From Myxococcota bacterium (GTDB lineage Bacteria > Myxococcota_A > Polyangia > JAAYKL01), in contig JASJCT010000008.1 in assembly GCA_030065855.1 (NCBI GenBank), forward strand, positions 45,920 through 109,919: a DNA stretch of 64,000 nt. Direction: 5' to 3'. Made by a program: the position numbers and the translations under genes. Below are positions 27,946 to 37,012 of the stretch, piece by piece. Under the pieces are notes generated by a model. The model saw only the letters and a list, made by a program, of their open reading frames with translations. It did not search any database and was not told where the DNA came from. Numbering within the stretch: the first letter of the stretch is position 1; every line of letters begins with the position of its first letter.

Positions 27946-29193
27946 GTGACGCACAAGCGAAGAGTCGTGGTGACCGGCATGGGTTGCGTCAGTCCCTTGG
28001 GGCTCGACTTGGCCGCCACTTGGGACGGATTGATGAACTGCCGCAGCGGTGTCGGCATGATTACCCGATTTGATACAGAACGCTTTCCGACCAAGATAGC
28101 AGCAGAAGTAAAGGGATTCGACCCGGAGAAGTGGATCTCAAAGCGCGAACTCCGCCAGATGGATCGCTTCATTCAATTCGCTATCGCAGCTGCAGATGAG
28201 GCGATAAACGATGCTGGACTTGAAATTACGCCTGAGCTCGCCCCCAGTGTGGGCACGCTTGTAGGTGCTGGCCTGGGTGGTTTGGAAACCCTGGAAAAAA
28301 ACAGAGACCAATTCACGATTAAAGGCCCTAGAAGGATTTCTCCATATTTTATCCCATCCATGATATCGAATCTCGCCCCTGGACAAATATCAATACGCTA
28401 CAACGCAAAGGGGCCCTGCATTACCACGACAACTGCGTGCTCGTCCGCGTCCCATGCACTGGGCGATGCGCTCAGATGGATCCAACTGGGTGAAGTGGAT
28501 GCCATGATCGCCGGCGGTGCTGAGGCAACCATTACAGAGCTGGGGGTCGGAGGGTTCAACGCCATGAAGGCGCTGTCGACCCGCAATGAGGAACCCATCC
28601 GTGCGAGTCGACCCTTTGATCGGGATCGGGATGGGTTTGTCATCGCAGAAGGGGCGGGCATCCTTATTCTGGAGTCCCTCGAGTTTGCAACAGCGCGCGG
28701 TGCGAAAATATACGCCGAGTTCACCGGCTATGGGGCCACAGCAGATGCCAACCACATCACTGCCCCTGCACCGGACGGCGAGGGCGCGGTCCGCTGCATG
28801 CTGCAGTGCATGAAGAGTGCTGGGGTTTCCCCCCATGAGGTGCAATACGTCAACGCCCATGGCACATCCACACCGCTCAACGACCCCCTCGAAACCATGG
28901 CGATAAAAACCGCATTTGGCGACCACGCGCGCAAGCTCGCTGTCAGCTCGACCAAGTCCATGACCGGCCATCTGCTGGGTGCTGCCGGCGCGATTGAAGC
29001 GATCATTTCGGCCAAGACCCTCGCCGATCAGGTCATCTTGCCCACTATCAACTTAGAAACCCCGGATCCAGAGTGCGACCTCGACTACGTGCCGAACGAA
29101 CCCAGAGAGATGCCGATTGCCAATGCCATCTCCAACTCCCTTGGATTTGGCGGTACCAACGCAACCCTTTGCTTTAGCAAGTTTTCGGGATAG
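27946..29193 (+). CDS. fabF: beta-ketoacyl-ACP synthase II
   Basis: Elongating condensing enzyme of type II fatty acid synthesis, 415 residues from a GTG start 13 bp after acpP. The catalytic Cys is in TTTACSSASHALGDAL, and the two His are in NAHGTSTPLNDPLE and STKSMTGHLLGAAG. N-terminal RRVVVTGMGCVSPLG and C-terminal SNSLGFGGTNATL are diagnostic. Confidence 0.96.
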   Translation: MTHKRRVVVTGMGCVSPLGLDLAATWDGLMNCRSGVGMITRFDTERFPTKIAAEVKGFDPEKWISKRELRQMDRFIQFAIAAADEAINDAGLEITPELAPSVGTLVGAGLGGLETLEKNRDQFTIKGPRRISPYFIPSMISNLAPGQISIRYNAKGPCITTTTACSSASHALGDALRWIQLGEVDAMIAGGAEATITELGVGGFNAMKALSTRNEEPIRASRPFDRDRDGFVIAEGAGILILESLEFATARGAKIYAEFTGYGATADANHITAPAPDGEGAVRCMLQCMKSAGVSPHEVQYVNAHGTSTPLNDPLETMAIKTAFGDHARKLAVSSTKSMTGHLLGAAGAIEAIISAKTLADQVILPTINLETPDPECDLDYVPNEPREMPIANAISNSLGFGGTNATLCFSKFSG

Positions 29194-29197
29194 TACC

Positions 29198-29635
29198 ATG
29201 ACCATTCGGCTCGCACTGGCATCAGATCACGGTGGCTTCGCATTAAAGCAAACCCTTAAAACGTCACTTGGCACGCTCGATGTGGACATTGTGGACCTGG
29301 GCGTGAACACGGCCGATGCCGTTGATTATCCAGAAAAAGCCCACGATCTATCCGAGACTATTTTGTCAAAGAAAGCAGACCTGGGCGTGCTTATCTGCGG
29401 CACGGGAATCGGCGTCAGCATTGCGGCGAATCGACATCCGGGCATCCGAGCGGCCCTGTGCACCGATCCCTTTATGGCGAGAATGAGCCGGGCCCACAAC
29501 GACGCCAATATCTTGTGCCTGGGGGGGCGCGTCGTCGGTCCTGGCCTCGCCTTGGAAATCGTGAGCGCCTTCCTAGAAGGCGCCTATGAGGGGGGCAGGC
29601 ACGCCCGTCGCCTCGAAAAAATCGATCTCAAATGA
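29198..29635 (+). CDS. rpiB: ribose 5-phosphate isomerase B
   Basis: Interconverts ribose 5-phosphate and ribulose 5-phosphate (or the allose equivalents). 145 residues from ATG 29198, four bp after fabF. Markers: ASDHGGFALK at the N-terminus, the catalytic Cys in LGVLICGTGIGVSIAAN, and His in MSRAHNDANIL. An earlier in-frame start inside fabF is not credible. The stop overlaps the nrdR start by four bases. Confidence 0.95.
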   Translation: MTIRLALASDHGGFALKQTLKTSLGTLDVDIVDLGVNTADAVDYPEKAHDLSETILSKKADLGVLICGTGIGVSIAANRHPGIRAALCTDPFMARMSRAHNDANILCLGGRVVGPGLALEIVSAFLEGAYEGGRHARRLEKIDLK

Positions 29636-30114
29636 AGTGTCCGGCTTGCGGCGACCTCGGGACCCGGGTGGTCGACTCGCGGAGTGTCAAGGAGGACACG
29701 GAGATTCGCCGCCGCCGATTGTGCGATGCCTGCGGCTTTCGCTTTACCACATTTGAATCTCCTGAACGCTTTCTTCCAGCTGTCGTGAAAAAGGATTTTC
29801 GCCGGGAACCCTGGGATCGCCAAAAGCTCCTTCGAGGACTGATCAAAGCCTGTGAAAAACGACCGATTTCCACTGACGCCATCGAAAAGCTGGCCGACGC
29901 CATCGGGGAAGAAGCGCGATCCATCGGAGAAGCGGAGATACCATCGTCCATCATTGGTGAGCGGGTCATGGCAAAACTTCGCGTCCTCGACGAAGTGGCC
30001 TATGTGCGGTTTGCCAGCGTCTACCGCTCATTTAAGGATATCGAAGCCTTTATGGAAGAGATGTCCCTGCTGGCAAAAGATCGGGGGCGACAGCCAGACG
30101 GAGATGCGGCATGA
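29632..30114 (+). CDS. nrdR: transcriptional repressor NrdR
   Basis: Zinc-ribbon/ATP-cone repressor of ribonucleotide reductase genes, sensing dATP/ATP. 160 residues. The N-terminal four-Cys ribbon reads CPACGDLGTRVVDSR ... RRRLCDACGFRFTTFE, and the ATP-cone follows (VKKDFRREPWDRQKLLRGL). It overlaps rpiB and ribD by four bases each, so the three form one translational unit, a common arrangement with riboflavin genes. Confidence 0.96.
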   Translation: MKCPACGDLGTRVVDSRSVKEDTEIRRRRLCDACGFRFTTFESPERFLPAVVKKDFRREPWDRQKLLRGLIKACEKRPISTDAIEKLADAIGEEARSIGEAEIPSSIIGERVMAKLRVLDEVAYVRFASVYRSFKDIEAFMEEMSLLAKDRGRQPDGDAA

Positions 30115-31214
30115 ACAAAGGCGCACCTCCGTTTGATCCAGCATATATGCGCGAGGCACTTTGCCTGGCCAGAAAAAGCCGTCCAAGTCCAAATCCACGG
30201 GTAGGTGCTGTCGTCGTTAAGGATGGCGTGGTCGTCGGCCGCGGTTTTCACGAGCGACCCGGCACCCCACACGCCGAGATCAATGCGCTTCGTGAGGCTG
30301 GCCCTGCAGCGCGCGGCGCTGACCTTTACGCAACGTTGGAGCCCTGCTGTCATCACGGAAAAACAGGCCCCTGTGTAGAGGCAATTGTAAGTGCAGGCAT
30401 TGCCCGTATTGCCATTGGCATGGTCGACCCGGATAGTCGGGTGAGCGGTAGGGGGATTGCCTTTCTGCAGTCGGCTAACCTCCAGGTCGACGTGGGCATT
30501 GAGCAGGCGGCGTGCGAGCAATTGTTGGCGGGATATATCGTACACAGGACAACAGGCCGGTCAATGATAGTACTCAAGGCGGCCATTACCTTGGACGGCT
30601 ACTTGGCAACACAGACCGGCGACTCCAAATGGATTTCATCAAAAGCGTCGAGGCAGCTGGCCCACGAAATGCGCGCAGATGCAGACGCCGTACTGGTGGG
30701 CGTAGGGACGGTCCTAGCAGACGATCCGGCGCTCACGGTGCGCCACTGCGATGGGAAGACCCCACTTCGCGTTGTGGTGGATTCGTCCCTCAAGACCCCG
30801 ACCCACTCGCATCTTGTGTCGCACGCCAGTGACGAAGGACCCGTGCTGATCGCCCATACAGGTGCTTCGCAAGTCAACATCGAAGCGTTCGCCCACAGGG
30901 ACAGCGTTGAAACCCTTGCTTGTGATCGGACTTCAGATGGACGGGTCGATTTGACCGACCTTGTAGAGAAATTGAGCAAGCGCGGTATACTGTCTGTCTT
31001 AGTCGAGGGTGGCAGCCAGATACACGGGGCATTTATGCAATCCGGTCTGGCAGATCGGCTCGCCCTTTTTGTGGCCCCGCGAGTTCTCGGCAGCGGGATT
31101 GCCTGGAATTCATTTAACGGGGTTGGAAAAATTACTGAAGGGCGATCATTATGCGATATCACGGCCACGCCTGTCGGCCCGGATGTCCTGATTCAAGGCA
31201 GTATCGGCGACTAG
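30111..31214 (+). CDS. ribD: bifunctional riboflavin deaminase/reductase
   Basis: Second and third steps of riboflavin synthesis. The N-terminal half (to ~145) is the zinc deaminase, with HAE in GTPHAEINALRE and PCCHHGKTGPC. The C-terminal half is the reductase (SMIVLKAAITLDGYLATQTG, ADAVLVGVGTVLADDP and LVEGGSQIHGAF). 367 residues. The usual partners ribE, ribBA and ribH do not follow, and no FMN riboswitch is visible before the nrdR/ribD unit. Confidence 0.95.
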   Translation: MNKGAPPFDPAYMREALCLARKSRPSPNPRVGAVVVKDGVVVGRGFHERPGTPHAEINALREAGPAARGADLYATLEPCCHHGKTGPCVEAIVSAGIARIAIGMVDPDSRVSGRGIAFLQSANLQVDVGIEQAACEQLLAGYIVHRTTGRSMIVLKAAITLDGYLATQTGDSKWISSKASRQLAHEMRADADAVLVGVGTVLADDPALTVRHCDGKTPLRVVVDSSLKTPTHSHLVSHASDEGPVLIAHTGASQVNIEAFAHRDSVETLACDRTSDGRVDLTDLVEKLSKRGILSVLVEGGSQIHGAFMQSGLADRLALFVAPRVLGSGIAWNSFNGVGKITEGRSLCDITATPVGPDVLIQGSIGD

Positions 31215-31346
31215 CACTGCCACCTGAGATTCCCACTACCCTGTCGATTGTTTCGCAGAACCAGTGTCGTCGCTGACCCCAAGGGGTGGCGTCAGAGGAA
31301 AAATGGAAAACACTAAGTAATAGGGGCATTTTCTGTCCCTTGCGCT

Positions 31347-33983
31347 TTGGGGGAAGCGTTGAGAGAAAAGAAGAACCCACTACCACCGCCGCCGCCGCCG
31401 CTAGCGCCGCCACCTCAGAAACGGGTAAACACGGGGACCGGTCTGCCCGACGCGCTGCGTCCGAAGCTTCCTTTGCCAGGGCCCCGCTCGGTTGTGCTGC
31501 CCCCCCCAACGAGCGCTGTTCTGTCGCCCCAGCAGGAACGACGGGATGATGACAACGGCGATCCAGTTGAAGCCCCTGTTGACGCCTCCATTGAAGCTCT
31601 GACGGTGCTTCCTGGAGGCAACACCAGTTCGCAGGAGGACGATTCGATTGCATCTCGCGATAGGGTATTTCGCGGGCAACCGGCCAAGGTCACACTGGGA
31701 TTCATCAGCGGAGAAACCAAAATCGGAACAGTGGGCGGTTTTTTTGATGATGCACCAGAGCTAATGGTCACCACATCGTCCAAGCTGCCTAGTGGTGAGG
31801 TTCGGGAGATGCGGCATCGCATCTCGACGAAAGATTTGTGTTATGTGGCGTTTCACAAACGAGACGAGCCAGTGGCTTGGACCCTAGGTGCAACGCTCAG
31901 GGAGTTCGACGTGCATCTGCCCGGGGGAAAAAAGTTCAATGTCGAGGCTGCAGCAGATGCGGTGATGCACCCGATCGGCTTTTATGCCGTGCCATTATCA
32001 AAGTTTAGCCTGTTCGATGAGATGTTCTTTTTCGCACGGGGGGTCAATGCCATCGAGGACAAGGAGCCCCTTGGCTCTATTATGGTGCGAGAGGGGTTCA
32101 TCAACCCTGAGGCAATCGAAAAAGGCTTGAACGAACAGATTGCGGCACAGAATGCCCCCATTGGACAGATCCTCGTCGAGCAGAACAAGCTGACCGACAG
32201 CGCTGTTCAAGATGCTGCTGAAGAGCAGCGAGCTATGGCCCGCCAAGGTCGCCCGCTGAGACTCGGAGAGGTGCTCGTAGAAGCCGGGCTCGCTACCGAT
32301 GAAGATATCGAATCTGCCCTCAAAGAGCAGAAAAAACGCAAGGGCAAGCGGTTGGGTGAAGTGCTCGTGGATCTGGGCATCGTCAAAGAGAGCGACGTCT
32401 CCAAGACGTTGGCCGCCAAATTTCACCTGCCGTACGTGGATCTCGACGAGCAGGTAATCAATACAGAGGCGATCAAGGAAGTCCCTACCGGCCTCATCCA
32501 AAAGTATCGCGTTTTCCCCTATGCTACGGATGAGCACTCCATCAGCATTGCCATCGGGGATCCACTGGCCATGGAGACCATCGATATGCTGCGCTTCAGT
32601 GTGATCAAGCGGATCAATGAAGTGGTGGTAATGCCGAGCCAGCTCGAAAAGCACATTCTGACCTATGTGGAAGACTTGGATTCAGGGCGGCACAGCGAGG
32701 TGCGGGACATTCTAGAAGAAATGGGCGGCGAAGAAGAGGAATCAGATCTCGGATCCCAAGTGGCCAGAGACTTTGGCGAGGAAGGGGAGGACGATACGGC
32801 GGTGGCCCGCCTGGTCAATCGGATCATTATCGACGCCTTTCGCCGCGGTGCGTCCGATATCCATATCGAACCCTACAGCAAGAAAGAAGCAACTCAGGTC
32901 CGCTTCCGGGTCGACGGCGTGTGTCACTTGTATCAGAAGATTCCTGCGGCCTACCGCAAGCGTGTCGTCGCTCGGCTAAAGGTCATGGCCCATATGGACA
33001 TCACTGAACGGCGCAAACCACAGGACGGCAAGATACGCTTCAAGATCGGCAAAAAGTCAGTGGAGCTGCGGGTTGCGACGATCCCAACCGTGCCTGACAA
33101 CGAGGACGTCGTATTGCGGATCCTCGCTAGTGGTGAACCCATGCCGCTCAGCGTGCTGGCACTCAGCGACTACAACATCCGCGAGCTCAAGACAATCGTA
33201 CAGCGCCCTTATGGGCTGATTTTGGTCGTAGGGCCCACTGGTTCGGGTAAAACAACCACACTCCACTCCATGCTTGGGGAGATCAATATCGAGGACCGCA
33301 AGATTTGGACCGCGGAGGATCCCGTGGAGATCACCCAGGCCGGCCTGAGGCAGGTGCAGGTGCACCCCAAAATCGGGTTTACCTTTGCCGCGGCTATGCG
33401 CGCCTTTTTACGGGCTGATCCAGATGTGATCATGGTGGGTGAGATGCGCGATCAGGAGACCGCTTCAACCGCAGTGGAAGCATCGCTGACCGGGCACCTC
33501 GTGCTGTCGACCCTACATACGAATAGCGCGCCAGAGACGATTACCAGGCTGATCGACATGGGACTCGATCCGTTTAGCTTTGCCGATGCCCTGTTGGGCG
33601 TGCTGGCCCAGCGGCTCGCCAAGGGATTATGCCCTGCCTGCCGGAGTCCCGATGCAGCTGAGCAAGAGGAGCAGGAACAGGTCGCGTCGGTTTTGGGAGA
33701 GGCCCGGCTCGAGCAGCTCCTCAAAGGTGAAGCGCTCAAGTTGTGGCGGGCAGAGGGATGCGACACCTGCAAGGGGAGTGGATACAAGGGCCGCGTTGGG
33801 GTGCACGAGTTGCTCATTGCCACCCCTGAAATTCGCCACGCGATCCAACACCAAGGCACTGTGGACGAGATTTTCGACCTTGCCCAAAAGCAGGGCATGC
33901 GCACGCTGCTTCAAGACGGCGTGGAAAAATGCCTCAGCGGGCTCACTGACCTCAAGCAGGTCTTGGCGGTATGCAATAGATAA
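31347..33983 (+). CDS. type IV pilus/type II secretion assembly ATPase (PilB/GspE family)
   Basis: Large 878-residue member of the secretion ATPase superfamily powering pilus extension or secretion. Order: Pro-rich disordered N-terminus (run of prolines); a beta-rich domain at ~120-230 (RVFRGQPAKVTLGFISGE) that may be PilZ-like; tandem MshEN/GspE-N modules from ~245 (LGSIMVREGFINPEAIEKGL, LGEVLVEAGLATDEDIESAL and LGEVLVDLGIVKESDVSKTL); then the motor with Walker A GPTGSGKTTT at 629, DPDVIMVGEMRDQETA, the His box TGHLVLSTLHTN, and a zinc tetracysteine (CPACRSP ... CDTCKGSGYKG). MshEN modules bind c-di-GMP in relatives. The start is uncertain: TTG 31347 or TTG 31359 (behind GGGGGA). No pilus genes adjoin. 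Confidence 0.88.
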   Translation: MGEALREKKNPLPPPPPPLAPPPQKRVNTGTGLPDALRPKLPLPGPRSVVLPPPTSAVLSPQQERRDDDNGDPVEAPVDASIEALTVLPGGNTSSQEDDSIASRDRVFRGQPAKVTLGFISGETKIGTVGGFFDDAPELMVTTSSKLPSGEVREMRHRISTKDLCYVAFHKRDEPVAWTLGATLREFDVHLPGGKKFNVEAAADAVMHPIGFYAVPLSKFSLFDEMFFFARGVNAIEDKEPLGSIMVREGFINPEAIEKGLNEQIAAQNAPIGQILVEQNKLTDSAVQDAAEEQRAMARQGRPLRLGEVLVEAGLATDEDIESALKEQKKRKGKRLGEVLVDLGIVKESDVSKTLAAKFHLPYVDLDEQVINTEAIKEVPTGLIQKYRVFPYATDEHSISIAIGDPLAMETIDMLRFSVIKRINEVVVMPSQLEKHILTYVEDLDSGRHSEVRDILEEMGGEEEESDLGSQVARDFGEEGEDDTAVARLVNRIIIDAFRRGASDIHIEPYSKKEATQVRFRVDGVCHLYQKIPAAYRKRVVARLKVMAHMDITERRKPQDGKIRFKIGKKSVELRVATIPTVPDNEDVVLRILASGEPMPLSVLALSDYNIRELKTIVQRPYGLILVVGPTGSGKTTTLHSMLGEINIEDRKIWTAEDPVEITQAGLRQVQVHPKIGFTFAAAMRAFLRADPDVIMVGEMRDQETASTAVEASLTGHLVLSTLHTNSAPETITRLIDMGLDPFSFADALLGVLAQRLAKGLCPACRSPDAAEQEEQEQVASVLGEARLEQLLKGEALKLWRAEGCDTCKGSGYKGRVGVHELLIATPEIRHAIQHQGTVDEIFDLAQKQGMRTLLQDGVEKCLSGLTDLKQVLAVCNR

Positions 33984-33985
33984 AC

Positions 33986-35179
33986 CTACTGCCGGGTTCC
34001 CAGGCGGAGCATTCGGGCAATGGCGCCTGGAGAGGCGGTGATCGCTCCTTCAGGGCATATTTCCTGGCAGCAGAAACAAGAGATACACTGTTTTTTATCG
34101 ATGACTGTTTTTTTCTTTGGCTTTGTTGCCTGTTTGTCCACTGTGATGGCCTTGGCAATGCAGATGGATGCGCAGATGCCGCAGGCCGTGCACTTTTTGG
34201 GATCTACCAGTGGGCGCAGGGTCAGGGTGCGATCCAGTACATTTCCCATCCATCTGGATTCGACGATGCGATTGATAGGTGACATCCGGGCCATGCGCCA
34301 TGGCGTGCTGGGGCGAAGATCCTCGATGTTTTCGCCGATAACTTCGATGTCATCGATGGATCCTAGGGCACCGATCTCCTGGGCCACTGCCAGCGTGAGG
34401 ATTTCTTTAGGGCCGATGCCCAAGATGCGACAGAGAATCCCATCCAGGGCGTGGGCATTTGGCGATGCCAAAATAAAGCCCAAATGACGGGGATCGCCCG
34501 AATTCGGCCCATTGCCCTCCATTCCCACCACTGCATCGAGGATATTCAATGACGGTCTAACAGTTTGATGGATGTGGACCAGTAACCGGGCAAAGTGGCG
34601 CGGGTCTGGCCCAATTCTGAAATGCCACTGGACTTTTTCCATGCCCACGACCGCACCAAAGCTGTTTTTGACCGCAGCGGTGATACCGGTTTTGGCATGG
34701 GTTTTGGCCTTGGCAATATTGATCAGTGTTCCTGCATTGGCGACGCGTGCACTCAATCGAAGCCGGTGAAAGTGTGCTTCTGGGAACGAGACCTCCACAC
34801 CGTCGTCCGCGTTCACTACTTCAAACAGGGAAGGATCGGAAAGCCCCAGTCGCTTTGCACAGCCAGAGGCCGATCCAATGGCAGGGCTATCGGTGACCAA
34901 GATGGGATTGGCACAGGCTGAACGGGTGAGTCGTGCCACGCCCCGGATGATTTCCGGATGGGTGGTCACTGCCTTGTTCACGTGTCTCGGTGCGAGGAAA
35001 TTTGGTTTGAGGACCACGTCCCTTGCTGGCTGAATAAATGCGCCGATGCCGCCAAACGGTTCAAGTGCTGCTCTGATGGCCCGGTCCACCGCGTCCGGTT
35101 CATAGGTGTCGAGGCGTACTGCGCTCACGCGCGCGGGTGGAGATGCCGATGTATGCTGTGGTTTTGTCATTTCTACCAT
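33986..35179 (-). CDS. DUF362 protein with C-terminal 2[4Fe-4S] ferredoxin domain
   Basis: 397 residues: a DUF362 domain (VVLKPNFLAPRHVNKAVTTHP and NIAKAKTHAKTGITAAVKNS) followed by a bacterial ferredoxin module with two clusters (CTACGICASICIAKAI and CISCFCCQEICPEGAI). DUF362 proteins are common in anaerobes and Deltaproteobacteria and are thought to be redox or iron-sulfur enzymes, but no reaction is firmly known for this form. It ends 2 bp from the convergent pilB-like gene and diverges from the ntrC-type gene. Confidence 0.9.
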   Translation of the reverse strand: MVEMTKPQHTSASPPARVSAVRLDTYEPDAVDRAIRAALEPFGGIGAFIQPARDVVLKPNFLAPRHVNKAVTTHPEIIRGVARLTRSACANPILVTDSPAIGSASGCAKRLGLSDPSLFEVVNADDGVEVSFPEAHFHRLRLSARVANAGTLINIAKAKTHAKTGITAAVKNSFGAVVGMEKVQWHFRIGPDPRHFARLLVHIHQTVRPSLNILDAVVGMEGNGPNSGDPRHLGFILASPNAHALDGILCRILGIGPKEILTLAVAQEIGALGSIDDIEVIGENIEDLRPSTPWRMARMSPINRIVESRWMGNVLDRTLTLRPLVDPKKCTACGICASICIAKAITVDKQATKPKKKTVIDKKQCISCFCCQEICPEGAITASPGAIARMLRLGTRQ

Positions 35180-35356
35180 GCCCTTTGGGCTCGATCATAC
35201 GCATTCACCCTAAACGACCCACACAAAAAAAACGAGGGGATTCCTAAAAACAAAACTTTCCAAATTCGAGGTGTTTGCTGGCCTGATGCGAGATACGTGA
35301 TACAGTTACATCATGCTCGGAAAAAGTGAATGTACGAAAGAATATCAAGTAGATAG

Positions 35357-36838
35357 ATGGTAGCGATAAGAGAAATCATCACGCCATTGAGTGTTAAAGT
35401 GCATGGTTCAAGAAGGGACTTCGGTTCCACGCAGGAGCAGGCACCCATCCACGTACTGGTCGTTGACGACGAGCCCGAATCCTTGCGTGCGGTTGCGCGG
35501 ATCCTAAAGGCACGTGGGTTCGAAGTCGATACGGCGATGAACGGGATTGAAGCACTGGAGCGGCTGGAAAAGAACACTGTCGATGTCATGCTCGTCGACC
35601 TGGTGATGCCAGGCATGAGCGGCCTCGAGGTGCTCAAGAAAGCAAAAGTTGGATTTGAGCGATTGGAAGTGGTTATGATGACCGCTTTTGCCGATGTGGA
35701 TACGGCTGTGGCTGCTGTAAAGGCTGGCGCATACGATTTTCTGACAAAGCCATTTCCATCATCGGATACGGTTGCGCTCGCCGTGACAAAAGCTGCTGAG
35801 CACGGCCGGCTCGTCTATAAAACGCGGCGCCTCGAAGAGGAACTAGAAGTAAGGGAGCGCTACGGCAACATCATTGGATCGTCCCCGCCGATGCTGGAGG
35901 TGTACCGGATGATCGACTCCGTGGCCCACTCCACATCGACCGTCTTGCTCCAGGGAGAGTCTGGTACGGGTAAAGAACTCGCGGCAAGGGCTATCCATAA
36001 CCGGGGTCCCAGGGGGTCAAAGCCCTTTGTTCCGGTCAATTGCTCGGCCATTCCAGAAAATTTGGTTGAATCCGAGCTCTTTGGGCATATCCGAGGTGCA
36101 TTTACCGGCGCCGTGGCCACGCGAATGGGGCTCTTTGAAGCAGCAGATGGGGGCACCATCCTCCTCGACGAAGTGGGTGAATTACCGCCCCAGGTCCAGG
36201 TCAAGCTGCTCCGAACCCTTCAAGAGGGGGAAGTAAAAAGGGTCGGTGCGTCAGAATCGTCCAAGGTCGACGTTCGGATCATCGCCGCTACCAATGTGGA
36301 TTTGTACCAAGCGATGGTAGCGAGTACTTTCCGGGAGGATCTCTATTATCGTCTGAACGTGATCACGATTCAGATCCCTCCCTTACGAGAACGAGTGGAG
36401 GACATCCCCCTGCTGGCCTATCACTTCTTGCGCAGGTATGCCCTGCGGTCAGGACGAGACATCCGACGCATCTCTCTGGAGGCCATGCGCGCTTTGCGCA
36501 GTTATGCCTGGCCAGGGAATGTCCGGGAACTCGAAAATGCTATGGAACGGGCCGTGGTCATGGCCAAAGGCGATGTCATCATCCCCGGTGATCTGCCGCG
36601 ATACGTGGTGAGCACGGCTGAATCCACGACGTCGCGCAATGTACTGCTCGATCTGCCCTTTGCCGAGGCCAAAAGACGGGTCATCGATGGATTTGAAAAA
36701 GAATATGTTCAAGAAGTACTGCGGCGAACCGGCGGCAATGTCAGTGAAGCTGCGCGGCAGTCTTCGCTGGACCGGAGCAACTTTCGGCGAATACTGAAAA
36801 AATATAAAGTAAGTTCAAACTCCAACTCGCACATTTAA
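35357..36838 (+). CDS. sigma-54-dependent response regulator (NtrC family)
   Basis: 493 residues. Receiver domain at ~31-150 with phosphoacceptor Asp81 (VMLVDLVMPG), acidic pocket VVDDEPE and Lys in LTKPFPSS. The AAA+ domain has GESGTGKELAARAIH, the sigma-54 contact loop GAFTGA (intact), ILLDEVGELP and RVEDIPLLAYHFLRRY. The C-terminal Fis-type helix-turn-helix is LRRTGGNVSEAARQSSLDRS. A phosphorylation-activated enhancer-binding protein for sigma-54 promoters. No sensor kinase is adjacent, so it is an orphan. No strong ribosome site precedes ATG 35357; a GTG at 35399 is an alternative. Confidence 0.93.
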   Translation: MVAIREIITPLSVKVHGSRRDFGSTQEQAPIHVLVVDDEPESLRAVARILKARGFEVDTAMNGIEALERLEKNTVDVMLVDLVMPGMSGLEVLKKAKVGFERLEVVMMTAFADVDTAVAAVKAGAYDFLTKPFPSSDTVALAVTKAAEHGRLVYKTRRLEEELEVRERYGNIIGSSPPMLEVYRMIDSVAHSTSTVLLQGESGTGKELAARAIHNRGPRGSKPFVPVNCSAIPENLVESELFGHIRGAFTGAVATRMGLFEAADGGTILLDEVGELPPQVQVKLLRTLQEGEVKRVGASESSKVDVRIIAATNVDLYQAMVASTFREDLYYRLNVITIQIPPLRERVEDIPLLAYHFLRRYALRSGRDIRRISLEAMRALRSYAWPGNVRELENAMERAVVMAKGDVIIPGDLPRYVVSTAESTTSRNVLLDLPFAEAKRRVIDGFEKEYVQEVLRRTGGNVSEAARQSSLDRSNFRRILKKYKVSSNSNSHI

Positions 36839-37012
36839 ACCAACACAGGCCAACCCGGATGACGTGCTAATTTTCTTGCTGGATTTTTAACGGCGTTGTT
36901 CATGGTATTAATTTATATTAACCTTATAAAGAGGGGGCGACCATTTGAGGTAGTATCGCCTTTCAAAAGAGGAAAAGAGAGGACCGTTTAACCACTGACG
37001 CGGTTTTGAAAA

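Noticed and set aside
29560..30110. FMN riboswitch before ribD
   Set aside because: The upstream sequence is fully occupied by rpiB and nrdR, and no RFN element is seen.
31159..31653. Minus-strand frames opposite the start of the pilB-like gene
   Set aside because: They lack ribosome sites and recognisable content, and are shadows of the Pro-rich coding region.
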